This document shows positions 1 through 8,828 of a stretch of DNA of 12,719 bases, in pieces. The stretch comes from Azonexaceae bacterium. Its GTDB lineage: Bacteria > Pseudomonadota > Gammaproteobacteria > Burkholderiales > Rhodocyclaceae. The notes under the pieces were generated by a model. The model worked only from the letters and a program-made list of their open reading frames with translations, was not told the origin of the DNA and searched no databases. The stretch is from the NCBI GenBank assembly GCA_009469665.1, contig SSTB01000098.1:1-12719 (forward strand), given 5' to 3'. Position 1 is the first letter of the stretch, and each line of letters opens with the position of its first letter. The position numbers and the translations under genes are program-made.

Positions 1-1
1 C

Positions 2-889
2 ACCTGGCAGGATCCCGGTGTACGACGCATCATCACCCTCATGGGACCGGCCATGGTCGGCGTCTCGGTGTCCCAGATCAGCCTGCTCATCAACACCATA
101 TTCGCCTCGTTTCTTGGCGAGGGCAGTGTCTCCTGGCTGTACTACGCCGATCGCCTCATGGAGTTTCCCGCGGGCATGCTGGGCGCGGCGCTGGGGACCA
201 TCCTGCTACCCTCTCTCGCCAAGTACCATGCCGACGATCGTCTCGAGGACTATTCGCGCCTGCTGGACTGGGGTTTGCGCCTCACCTTGCTGCTTGCCGT
301 CCCGGCTGCGCTGGCCCTGGCGCTCCTGGCCGTTCCCCTTGTCGCCACTCTTTTTCATCACGGCGCCTTCGGAAGCGTGGACGTCTTTCGTACCCGGGAG
401 GCCCTGGTGGCTTACAGCGTGGGCCTTACCGGGCTCATACTGGTCAAGGTCCTGGCCCCTGGCTTCTACGCACGGCAGAACATTCGCACCCCGGTCCGCA
501 TCGCCATTGGTGCCCTCGTCGCCACCCAGGTCATGAACGCACTCTTCGTATTGGTTCTCGACCTGGGCCATGCGGGACTGGCACTCTCCATCGGGCTTGC
601 CGCCTGTCTCAACGCAGCCCTGCTTTACTACGGCCTGCGCCGCCATGGCGTCTACAACCCCCAGCCTGGCTGGATAGTGTTCCTGGTCAAGCTGCTCATC
701 GCCCTCGCGGTCATGGCCGGGGCCCTATTGGCAGCCGCAGGTCCAGACTCCCTCTGGCTCGAGGCAGGCAGTGCGACGCGCATAGGCCGCTTGGGCCTCC
801 TGGTCGTTCTCGGTGCAGGCGCCTATTTCGCTACACTGGGCGTTCTGGGATTTCGCCTGGCCGACTTCCGGCGCCGGGCAGCAGAATAG
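2..889 (+). CDS. murJ: Lipid II flippase MurJ (MviN), C-terminal part; 5' end outside window
   Basis: MurJ is an inner-membrane MOP-superfamily transporter that moves the peptidoglycan precursor lipid II to the periplasmic face. The open frame runs in from the left edge, so the first ATG (41) is an internal methionine, not the start. About 295 codons remain of a usual ~510. Visible family segments are PGVRRI just before SQISLLINTIFASFL (window codons 24-38), then YADRLMEFP, where the Arg at 152-154 corresponds, from memory, to the essential Arg270 of E. coli MurJ. These are followed by GTILLPSLAK, KVLAPGFYARQ and HAGLALSIGLAACLNA. Several hydrophobic membrane segments follow one another up to a basic tail (FRRRAAE). 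The resemblance to E. coli MurJ is close throughout. The stop codon overlaps the Shine-Dalgarno sequence of the next gene, so the two are probably co-transcribed and translationally coupled. Confidence 0.96.
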   Translation, partial: TWQDPGVRRIITLMGPAMVGVSVSQISLLINTIFASFLGEGSVSWLYYADRLMEFPAGMLGAALGTILLPSLAKYHADDRLEDYSRLLDWGLRLTLLLAVPAALALALLAVPLVATLFHHGAFGSVDVFRTREALVAYSVGLTGLILVKVLAPGFYARQNIRTPVRIAIGALVATQVMNALFVLVLDLGHAGLALSIGLAACLNAALLYYGLRRHGVYNPQPGWIVFLVKLLIALAVMAGALLAAAGPDSLWLEAGSATRIGRLGLLVVLGAGAYFATLGVLGFRLADFRRRAAE

Positions 890-902
890 GAGGAAGATAC
901 CC

Positions 903-1529
903 ATGAAACTCGTCAGCACCAGCTTTTCCGAAGGGCAGCGCATCCCCGGGGAGTACGCTTTCTGCACCCCCGATCCCACACACCACGTCTGCCTGGGGCG
1001 CAATTTCAATCCCCACCTCGCCTGGAGCGAGGTGCCCCCGGGGGCGCGATCCTTCGCCGTAATCTGCTGCGATCCGGATGTCCCCAGCCAGGGCGACGCC
1101 GTCAACCAGGAAGGGCGCAGTGTTCCCACCGACCTTCCCCGCGTCGATTTCTTTCACTGGCTACTCGTGGATCTGCCCGCAAATCGCCGCGAGATTCTCG
1201 CGGGCGAGTTCTCACGGGAGGTCACTCCGCGGGGCAAGGGCGGCCCGCAGGGGCCCCAGAGCACACGTCAGGGCATCAACGACTACACCGGCTGGTTCGC
1301 CGGGGATCACGACATGCGGGGCGACTACCATGGCTACGATGGCCCTTGCCCGCCCTGGAACGACGAGCGGCTGCATCGCTATGTCTTCACCGTATATGCC
1401 CTGGATGTCGAACACCTGGAACTTGCCCACCGCTTCGACGGCGCCGGACTGCGCGCCGCCCTGAGCGGTCACGTCCTGGACGAGGCCTCCCTGACTGGCA
1501 CTTATACCCTCAATCCAGCGTTGGCTTAG
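903..1529 (+). CDS. YbhB/YbcL family PEBP (Raf-kinase-inhibitor-like) protein
   Basis: This is a 208-residue member of the phosphatidylethanolamine-binding protein family, whose bacterial members are small cytoplasmic anion or ligand-binding proteins of poorly known role. The family's conserved pocket is present: DPDVP (57-61), HW (85-86) and GYDGPCPPWNDERLHRY (144-160) followed by FTVYALD. No signal peptide or membrane segment is visible, so it should be cytoplasmic. The ATG at 903 is chosen because AGGAGG (888-893) lies 9 bases upstream. The frame is open back to 813, but that extension lies inside murJ. At 208 residues it is longer than E. coli YbhB (about 158), the extra length being in a linker at roughly 62-80 and an arm at 100-140. 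It lies 13 bp behind murJ and a terminator follows it. The family call is firm; the function is unknown. Confidence 0.93.
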   Translation: MKLVSTSFSEGQRIPGEYAFCTPDPTHHVCLGRNFNPHLAWSEVPPGARSFAVICCDPDVPSQGDAVNQEGRSVPTDLPRVDFFHWLLVDLPANRREILAGEFSREVTPRGKGGPQGPQSTRQGINDYTGWFAGDHDMRGDYHGYDGPCPPWNDERLHRYVFTVYALDVEHLELAHRFDGAGLRAALSGHVLDEASLTGTYTLNPALA

Positions 1530-1582
1530 GGCCAAGGGAAGGCTGCACAAGTCCTTTGCTTCCTTTCCGGGCGGAGGCACAA

Positions 1583-1608
1583 AAAAAGGCGGCCTGAGCC
1601 GCCTTTTT
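1583..1608. terminator. Two-way Rho-independent terminator between the PEBP gene and hppA
   Basis: GGCGGC (1588-1593) and GCCGCC (1598-1603) form a stem with loop CTGA. It is flanked by seven A's on the left and five T's on the right, so each strand reads as a GC stem followed by a U tract. It sits between two convergent genes and should stop transcription from both sides. Confidence 0.9.
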
Positions 1609-1624
1609 CCGTGACAGATCCCGA

Positions 1625-3682
1625 TCAGGCCATGAGCGGCACGATAAGCAGCGCCACCAGGTTGATGATCTTGATCAGCGGGTTCACCGCCGGGCCGGCC
1701 GTATCCTTGTACGGGTCGCCGACGGTGTCGCCGGTCACCGCAGCCTTGTGAGCTTCGGAACCCTTGCCACCGAAGTGGCCGTCCTCGATGTATTTCTTGG
1801 CGTTATCCCAGGCGCCACCGCCGGTGGTCATGGAAATGGCCACGAAAAGGCCGGTGACGATGGTGCCGACCAGCAAGCCACCCAGGGCCTGGGGACCCAG
1901 GGCGAGGCCGACGACGATGGGCACCGCCACCGGCAGTATGGACGGAATCATCATTTCCTTGATGGCGGCCACGGTCAGCATGTCCACCGCACGGGAATAA
2001 TCCGGCTTGGCGGTACCTTCCATGATGCCGGGGATCTCCTTGAACTGGCGGCGCACTTCGACCACCACGGCACCAGCGGAGCGACCCACCGCCTCCATCG
2101 CCATGGCGGCGAAGAGGAATGGAATCAGACCGCCGAGGAAGAGACCGATGATGACCATGTGGTTGGACAGGTCAAAGGTGATGCCGGTGAGGCCTGCAGC
2201 TTCCAGACCATGGGTGTAGTCGGCGAAGAGCACGAGGGCGGCGAGGCCGGCGGAACCGATGGCGTAACCCTTGGTCACGGCCTTGGTGGTGTTGCCCACA
2301 GCGTCCAGGGGATCAGTCACGTTGCGCACTTCCTTGGGCAGCTCCGCCATTTCTGCGATGCCCCCGGCATTGTCGGTAATGGGGCCGTAGGCGTCCAGGG
2401 CGACGACGATACCGGCCATGGAAAGCATGGAGGTCGCCGCGATAGCGATGCCGAACAGGCCGCCCAGCGAGAAGGCAGCATAGATGGCGATACACACCGA
2501 GATCACCGGCAGGGCACAGGCCTTCATGGAGATGCCGATGCCGGCGATGATGTTGGTGGCGTGGCCAGTCTGGCAAGCGGAGGCGACGTGCTTCACCGGC
2601 GCGTAGTCGGTCCCGGTGTAGTACTCGGTGATCCAGACCAGTGCAGCGGTCAGCAACAAGCCGACGACAGAACAACCGAACATGCTCATGGTGGTGATCT
2701 TGGCGGCAGCGTCCCCGGCACCGATCATCCAGGAGGTGATCGGGTAATAGGCGATGAGGGCCAGCACGCCCGCCACGGCGAGACCGCGGTAGAGGGCAGC
2801 CATGATCTTGCCACCTTCGGTGGCCTTGACGAAGATGCAACCGATGATGGAAGCGATGATCGACACGCCGCCCAGAGCGAGCGGATAAAGGATCAGATTC
2901 TCGCCCAGGCCGGGCGCGGTCTTGATCGTCAGCGCCGCCAGCACCATGGTCGCCACCACGGTCACAGCGTAGGTTTCGAACAGGTCGGCGGCCATGCCGG
3001 CACAGTCACCCACGTTGTCCCCCACGTTGTCGGCGATCACCGCCGGGTTGCGCGGGTCATCCTCGGGAATGCCGGCTTCCACTTTACCCACCAGGTCGGC
3101 GCCTACGTCGGCCCCCTTGGTGAAGATGCCGCCGCCCAGACGGGCGAAGATGGAGATCAGGGACGAACCGAAGGCCAGGCCGACCAGCGGCTCGATGACG
3201 TGGTGCAGATTGGCATCGGCCCCTGCGCCCATGCGCAGCACGGCGTAGTAACCTGCAACACCGAGGAGGCCGAGACCCACCACCAGCATGCCGGTGATGG
3301 CCCCGCCCTTGAAGGCAACCGCCAGGGCCGGAGCAATGCCGCCGCGGGCGGCTTCGGCCGTGCGCACGTTGGCGCGCACGGAAACGTTCATGCCGATGAA
3401 GCCGGCGGCGCCGGAAAGCACCGCACCGATAAGAAAGCCGATGGCGGTTGGCCAGCCCAGCTTGGGTACGAAACCAATGACCAGGAACAACAGCCCGCCG
3501 ACGATGGCGATCGTCTTGTACTGCCGGGCGAGATAGGCCGACGCCCCTTCCTGGACGGCCTTGGCGATTTCCTGCATGCGGGCATTACCCGCCGACAAGC
3601 CAAGAATCTGGCTGCTCGCAATCCAGCCGTAAAGCACGGCCAGGACGGCACACCCAAGTGCCAATATCAACGCTGTAGACAT
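1625..3682 (-). CDS. hppA: Membrane proton-pumping pyrophosphatase, predicted K+-independent
   Basis: HppA hydrolyses pyrophosphate and pumps H+ across the inner membrane, storing the energy of PPi made in biosynthesis. The 685-residue length fits the family, and hydrophobic segments alternate along the whole protein. Catalytic regions are [13 protein letters not shown] (192-204), [19 protein letters not shown] (218-236), [10 protein letters not shown] (437-446) and [19 protein letters not shown] (651-669). In [10 protein letters not shown] (463-472) the residue at 467 is Lys. In this family Lys at that site marks the K+-independent type, while K+-dependent pumps have Ala. The ATG at 3682 is preferred over the in-frame TTG at 3685 because AGGAGG lies about 6 bases before it. 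A small inverted repeat (TGGTT 3696-3700, AACCA 3711-3715) lies just upstream. It follows pfp by 69 bp on the same strand, without a clear promoter or terminator between, so co-transcription is likely. Confidence 0.97.
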   Translation of the reverse strand: MSTALILALGCAVLAVLYGWIASSQILGLSAGNARMQEIAKAVQEGASAYLARQYKTIAIVGGLLFLVIGFVPKLGWPTAIGFLIGAVLSGAAGFIGMNVSVRANVRTAEAARGGIAPALAVAFKGGAITGMLVVGLGLLGVAGYYAVLRMGAGADANLHHVIEPLVGLAFGSSLISIFARLGGGIFTKGADVGADLVGKVEAGIPEDDPRNPAVIADNVGDNVGDCAGMAADLFETYAVTVVATMVLAALTIKTAPGLGENLILYPLALGGVSIIASIIGCIFVKATEGGKIMAALYRGLAVAGVLALIAYYPITSWMIGAGDAAAKITTMSMFGCSVVGLLLTAALVWITEYYTGTDYAPVKHVASACQTGHATNIIAGIGISMKACALPVISVCIAIYAAFSLGGLFGIAIAATSMLSMAGIVVALDAYGPITDNAGGIAEMAELPKEVRNVTDPLDAVGNTTKAVTKGYAIGSAGLAALVLFADYTHGLEAAGLTGITFDLSNHMVIIGLFLGGLIPFLFAAMAMEAVGRSAGAVVVEVRRQFKEIPGIMEGTAKPDYSRAVDMLTVAAIKEMMIPSILPVAVPIVVGLALGPQALGGLLVGTIVTGLFVAISMTTGGGAWDNAKKYIEDGHFGGKGSEAHKAAVTGDTVGDPYKDTAGPAVNPLIKIINLVALLIVPLMA

Positions 3683-3751
3683 CAAACCCCTCCTTTGGTT
3701 AATGAGCTAAAACCACTACTGAAACCTTGAACCGACCTGAACTGCCAGGGT

Positions 3752-5011
3752 TTAAACCTTGTACTCCCCCAGCTTCTTCGGCACGGCGCAGTTTTTTAGA
3801 TGCACGTAATCTGGCAGCCCGCCCTTGAAGGGTGGGGGGTCTTCCCCCTCTATTAATGGGCGCAGGTACGCGCGGCACGCGTCTGTGATGTGAAACCCAT
3901 CCGCCGAAATGAACTCCGGCGGCATCTTGCGTTCGACATTGGCGACGTCCTTCAAAGCCGCCACGCCGATTTCCCAGTGATACGGTGCGTCGGCCTTGCG
4001 GTCGATGGTGGGCATGACGGCATTTTTGCCGGCCAGGGCCAGATCCACCGCCGCCTTGCCCAGGGCGTAAGCCTGGTCCACATCGGTCTTGGACGCGATG
4101 TGGCGGGCCGAACGCTGCAGGTAATCGGCCAGGGCCCAGTGGTACTTATGGCCCAGGCGATCCTTGATCAGTTGCGCCACCACCTGCCCGACCCCGCCCA
4201 GTTGGGAGTGGCCGAAAGCATCCTTGGCACCGGTCTCGGCGATCAGCTTGCCGCTCGCGTCGGAAAGTCCTTCCGAGACACCGACCGTGCAGTAGCCGAA
4301 ACGCTTCACGCATTCATCCACCCGGGCGACGAAGCGCTCAGGTTCGAAGGGCACTTCCGGGAAGAGCAGCACATGGGGGGGCTCGCCCTCGCCTTCGCTG
4401 GCCAGGCCGCAGGCAGCGGTGATCCACCCGGCATGGCGGCCCATGACTTCAAGGACGAAGATCTTGGTTGAAGTCCGCGCCATGGAGGCCACGTCGTAAC
4501 CCGCCTCGCGCATGGAGGTGGCGACATATTTGGCCACGGAACCGAAGCCCGGGCAGCAGTCGGTGAGGGGCAGGTCGTTATCCACCGTTTTGGGGATGCC
4601 GACGCAGACCACCGGGTAGCCGAGCTTCTCGGAAATCTGGGACACCTTCCAGGCGGTGTCCATGGAATCGTTACCGCCGTTGTAGAAGAAGTAGCCAATG
4701 TCGTGGGCGCGGAACACCTCGATCAGGCGCTCGTACTGCGCCCGGTGCTCATCCAGGCTCTTCAGCTTGTAGCGGCAGGAACCGAAGGCGCCCGCCGGCG
4801 TGTACCTGAGGCGGGCGATATCGGTGTCGGACTCCAGACTGGTATCGATCAGGTCTTCCGTGAGGGCGCCGATGATGCCGTCGCGCCCGGCAAAGACCTT
4901 GCCGATTCTCTCGGGATGCCGCCGCGCCTCCTGAATGAGACCGCAGGCGGTGGCGTTGATGACGGCGGTGACGCCTCCCGATTGTGCGTAGAAGGCGTTC
5001 TTCGCCGTCAT
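3752..5011 (-). CDS. pfp: Pyrophosphate-dependent 6-phosphofructokinase
   Basis: This enzyme reversibly phosphorylates fructose 6-phosphate with PPi instead of ATP, serving both glycolysis and gluconeogenesis. The protein has 419 residues and the PFK-A fold. The N-terminal AQSGG (8-12) matches the phosphate-donor loop. GGNDS (112-116) replaces the GGDGS of ATP enzymes: the Asp before Ser is the classic block to ATP binding. PKTVDND (140-146) has Lys where ATP enzymes have Gly (PGTIDND) and contains the catalytic Asp. MGRHAGW (190-196) binds the sugar phosphate. Both PPi determinants are therefore present, so the cofactor call is strong. Two starts are possible, ATG at 5011 and an adjacent GTG at 5014. 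GAAGG about 8 bases before the ATG could serve either. The start lies 10-13 bases after the adk stop, and hppA, which uses the same phosphoryl compound, follows. The stop codon sits in the perfect palindrome GGTTTAAACC (3749-3758). Confidence 0.94.
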   Translation of the reverse strand: MTAKNAFYAQSGGVTAVINATACGLIQEARRHPERIGKVFAGRDGIIGALTEDLIDTSLESDTDIARLRYTPAGAFGSCRYKLKSLDEHRAQYERLIEVFRAHDIGYFFYNGGNDSMDTAWKVSQISEKLGYPVVCVGIPKTVDNDLPLTDCCPGFGSVAKYVATSMREAGYDVASMARTSTKIFVLEVMGRHAGWITAACGLASEGEGEPPHVLLFPEVPFEPERFVARVDECVKRFGYCTVGVSEGLSDASGKLIAETGAKDAFGHSQLGGVGQVVAQLIKDRLGHKYHWALADYLQRSARHIASKTDVDQAYALGKAAVDLALAGKNAVMPTIDRKADAPYHWEIGVAALKDVANVERKMPPEFISADGFHITDACRAYLRPLIEGEDPPPFKGGLPDYVHLKNCAVPKKLGEYKV

Positions 5012-5024
5012 CACCGAAGCCTTC

Positions 5025-6546
<1,522 letters not shown>

Positions 6547-6550
<4 letters not shown>

Positions 6551-6723
6551 GCTTCCTCGGGTTTCAGTTGCCGCGCCTCGTCTTCCAGCATGACGGGAAT
6601 ATCGTCCCGAATGGGAAAAGCCAGACGGCAGGGCTTGCAGACCAGTTCCTGCTCCGCCTTGCGGTAATCGAGATTGCCCTTGCACAGGGGGCAGACAAGG
6701 ATGTCAAGAAGCCTTGCGTCCAC
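6547..6723 (-). CDS. Trm112/YcaR (UPF0434) family small zinc-ribbon-like protein
   Basis: A 58-residue protein starting at GTG (6723). It begins [18 protein letters not shown] and carries two Cys pairs, CPLC (11-14) and CKPC (29-32), followed by [12 protein letters not shown] (35-46), the hallmark of the Trm112p-like/YcaR family. In E. coli ycaR likewise sits between lpxK and kdsB; its role is not well defined, although eukaryotic Trm112 activates methyltransferases. The four cysteines could bind zinc. GGAG lies 8 bases before the GTG. The start lies inside lpxK (20-bp overlap, 6704-6723), and the stop overlaps the kdsB start as ATGA. Both junctions suggest translational coupling. Family content, conserved gene order and both overlaps make it a real gene despite its size and non-ATG start. 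Confidence 0.93.
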
Positions 6724-7708
6724 GGATTTTCTCCACGATGAGATCGACGAGGCCGGGGGGAATCCCCGCCTCCACCGGCAATACCCAGGCTTCGCCAGCC
6801 AGGTCCGTCGGGCATTTTACTGCATCCTTCTCGGTGAGCAGGAGCACGTCCCCGGGGGGGACGGCAAGATCCTCGCGGCTGTATCGGTGGTGATCCGGGA
6901 AGGGCCGCGGCTTCACCTCGAGCCCCAGATCGGCGAGGGTGCGGAAAAAACGCTGGGGGTGACCGATGCCCGCCACCGCATGGAGGCGGCGCCCATGCAG
7001 GGCGTCCGCGCCGCAAGTCTGCGCCCAGTCGTGCAGGCGATGGAAGGCCCCGGGCTGCAAACTCATGGCGAAACTGCACGGTGCCCAACCCGCCAGCCCG
7101 GAGTCGCAGGGACCATTGAACACCACGGCGTCCACTCCCTTCAGGCGGGCCAGCGGCTCCCGCAGCGGGCCCGCCGGGAGCAGCCATCCGTTGCCCGCAC
7201 CACGCCCGTCGAAGACCGCAAGCTCCACATCGCGGGCCAGGCGGTAGTGTTGCAGGCCGTCGTCGCAGAGCAGGACATCCACCTCGGGATGCTCCGCCAG
7301 CAGCGCCACCCCGGCCGCGGCCCGGTCGCGGCCGATCCAGACCGGGCAGGCCGCCCGACGGGCAAGCATCAGCGGCTCGTCACCCACTAGGGCGGCGTCG
7401 CCATCGGGTCTCACCTTCAGGGGAGCCGTCACGCCACCGCCATAGCCCCGGCTCACGATGCCGGGCCGCAGACCTCGCTCAGCAAGTTCCCGCACCAGCG
7501 CGAGCGTCAGGGGCGTCTTGCCAGCGCCCCCGACGATCAGGTTGCCGACCACGACCACCGGCACCGGCAAGCGCCGGGTCGCCAGCCAGCCCCGCCGGTA
7601 GGCAAGGCGGCGGGAAGCGGCCAGGGCCGCGAAAAGAGCGGAAAGCGGTACGAGAGGCAGGAGTCCGGCGGCGAGGCGAGGCTCGAACCAGCGCTCCTGC
7701 AAGGCCAT
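6704..7708 (-). CDS. lpxK: Tetraacyldisaccharide 4'-kinase (lipid A synthesis)
   Basis: LpxK phosphorylates the 4' position of the lipid A disaccharide precursor at the inner face of the cytoplasmic membrane. The 334-residue length is typical. A hydrophobic N-terminal segment (about 12-31) is the expected membrane anchor. The Walker A loop [12 protein letters not shown] is at 55-66, SRGYGG follows at 86-91, GDEP (108-111) holds an Asp conserved in the family, and DDGLQH (148-153) and FPDHHRYS complete the active site. The ATG at 7708 overlaps the exbD stop by one base (TGATG). At the other end the gene overlaps the Trm112-like gene by 20 bp. It lies in a run of envelope genes from exbB to kdsB that is probably one operon. 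Confidence 0.97.
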   Translation of the reverse strand: MALQERWFEPRLAAGLLPLVPLSALFAALAASRRLAYRRGWLATRRLPVPVVVVGNLIVGGAGKTPLTLALVRELAERGLRPGIVSRGYGGGVTAPLKVRPDGDAALVGDEPLMLARRAACPVWIGRDRAAAGVALLAEHPEVDVLLCDDGLQHYRLARDVELAVFDGRGAGNGWLLPAGPLREPLARLKGVDAVVFNGPCDSGLAGWAPCSFAMSLQPGAFHRLHDWAQTCGADALHGRRLHAVAGIGHPQRFFRTLADLGLEVKPRPFPDHHRYSREDLAVPPGDVLLLTEKDAVKCPTDLAGEAWVLPVEAGIPPGLVDLIVEKIRGRKAS

Positions 7709-8124
7709 CAGCGCGGGGTCTGGGTGGCGAAGGAAATGTGGGGATAGCCCGCGGTCTGGGCGGCTTGCATGATATCGACCACGCTCTGGTGGGTCGCCTT
7801 GGCGTCGGCGTTGATGACCACCACCGGATCGGAGCGCTCGCCGGCGGCCCGGCGCAGGGCTTCGGCGATGGTTTTCACGTCGGCGGCGGCGAGGGGCGAC
7901 TTGTTCACCAGAACCTGCCCGCTGGCCGTGACGGCCACATCGATTTCATTGGGTTTTTCCGGCTGCTTGTTGGCTTCCGCCGTAGGCAGGTTGATTTCCA
8001 GCCCCGAGAACTTTGCGTAGGTTGTGGTCAGCATGAGAAAGATGATGATGACCAGGAGCACGTCGATCAGGGGAATCAGGTTGATCTCCGGCTCCTCCCG
8101 GCTGCGGCCGCGCTGGAAGTTCAT
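7708..8124 (-). CDS. exbD: ExbD/TolR family biopolymer transport protein
   Basis: ExbD works with ExbB in an inner-membrane complex that uses the proton gradient to energise outer-membrane processes. The 138-residue protein has a short charged cytoplasmic N-terminus, one membrane helix (about 15-37) and a periplasmic domain. Asp21 in NLIPLIDVLLVIIIF matches the essential proton-path Asp of ExbD (Asp25 in E. coli). The periplasmic part includes SGLEINLPTAEA and VVINADAKATHQSVVDIMQ, typical of the family. The ATG overlaps the exbB stop by 4 bp (ATGA) and its stop overlaps the lpxK start. No tonB or tol/pal gene is next to it, so whether it serves TonB, a Tol-like or another partner is not decided here; the ExbD name is used for the family. 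Confidence 0.92.
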   Translation of the reverse strand: MNFQRGRSREEPEINLIPLIDVLLVIIIFLMLTTTYAKFSGLEINLPTAEANKQPEKPNEIDVAVTASGQVLVNKSPLAAADVKTIAEALRRAAGERSDPVVVINADAKATHQSVVDIMQAAQTAGYPHISFATQTPR

Positions 8125-8726
8125 TTGCGCTCGCCGTGCATGTACTCAACCAGTTTGACGGCCTGCTGCTCCATTTCCACGACGAATCCATCGACCTGGG
8201 CACGGAAGTGGCGCCAGAAAATCATACTGGGGATGGCGATGACGAGGCCGAAGCCAGTGTTGTAGAGGGCGATCGAGATGCCGTGGGCCAACTGCATGGG
8301 ATTGGCCCCGGTGGGCGCCTGGGAGGCGAAGATCTCGATCATGCCGACCACGGTGCCGAACAGGCCCATCAGGGGGCTTATGGAGGCGATGGTGCCCAGG
8401 GTGGTGAGATAGCGTCCGAGATCGTGGGCGACGACGCCGCCGGCTTCCTCGATGGATTCCTTCATGACTTCCCGGGACGAGCCGACGTTGCGCAGCCCCG
8501 CCGCAAGGACACGGCCGAGGGGGGAGTGTTTCTCCATATCCCCGATCAATTGCTCATTTCCGCTTCCGCGCTTGTACTCGCCTACGGCGCGCTGGAGGAG
8601 CCCTGCGGGAACGACCTTGCCGCGGCGCAAGGCGACGAGACGCTCGATGATGAGGGCAACGGCGATGATCGATGCCAGCAGAAGGGGCCAGATGGGCCAG
8701 CCGGCAGCCTGAACGATGGCGAACAC
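8121..8726 (-). CDS. exbB: MotA/TolQ/ExbB family proton channel protein
   Basis: ExbB forms the proton-channel oligomer around ExbD. The 201-residue protein has three membrane helices, at about 11-30, 108-133 and 150-171. The last two are joined by GLFGTVVGMIEIF and include the conserved channel segment ALYNTGFGLVIAIP (153-166), whose Thr157 corresponds to a family Thr; the usual TAxGL reads TGFGL here. The cytoplasmic loop (about 31-105) is of normal size. Translation starts at a GTG (8726) with a weak GGGGAA about 8 bases upstream, and no in-frame ATG offers a better start. It is the first gene of the overlapping chain exbB-exbD-lpxK-ycaR-kdsB, so its 102-bp upstream gap is where the operon promoter would be expected. 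Confidence 0.92.
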   Translation of the reverse strand: MFAIVQAAGWPIWPLLLASIIAVALIIERLVALRRGKVVPAGLLQRAVGEYKRGSGNEQLIGDMEKHSPLGRVLAAGLRNVGSSREVMKESIEEAGGVVAHDLGRYLTTLGTIASISPLMGLFGTVVGMIEIFASQAPTGANPMQLAHGISIALYNTGFGLVIAIPSMIFWRHFRAQVDGFVVEMEQQAVKLVEYMHGERK

Positions 8727-8738
8727 GTAAGATTCCCC

Positions 8739-8763
8739 GCAAAATGACAGCCGCTGATTTTGC
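8739..8763. repeat. Imperfect inverted repeat just upstream of exbB
   Basis: GCAAAAT (8739-8745) and ATTTTGC (8757-8763) are perfect 7-bp arms around an 11-base centre that itself contains CAGC-C-GCTG. The AT arms stand out in a GC-rich region. The element ends 12 bases before the exbB GTG. It could be an operator or a leader hairpin. It does not resemble a Fur box. Confidence 0.35.
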
Positions 8764-8786
8764 CTGCCGGCGCCCTTCCCGGCAAG
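8763..8786 (-). terminator. Possible weak hairpin after the acyltransferase-PilZ gene
   Basis: On the minus strand CTTGCCGG and CCGGCAGG pair over 8 bp (one G-U) around an 8-base loop, about 43 bases after the stop codon at 8829. No U tract follows, so it is at best a weak terminator or RNA 3'-end stabiliser between this gene and exbB. Confidence 0.25.
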
Positions 8787-8828
8787 CCCTGCTCGCCACC
8801 ACGCTTCCCGCGCGGCCGCGGCGAGTAT

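Noticed and set aside
1748..3730. 660-codon open frame on the plus strand opposite hppA
   Set aside because: It is a mirror of the strongly biased hppA codons: composition is rich in His, Gly, Asp and Gln without any domain, and hppA itself is unmistakable.
3749..3758. GGTTTAAACC palindrome at the pfp stop as an operator
   Set aside because: A 10-bp palindrome that includes the stop codon is short enough to be chance; no supporting promoter elements.
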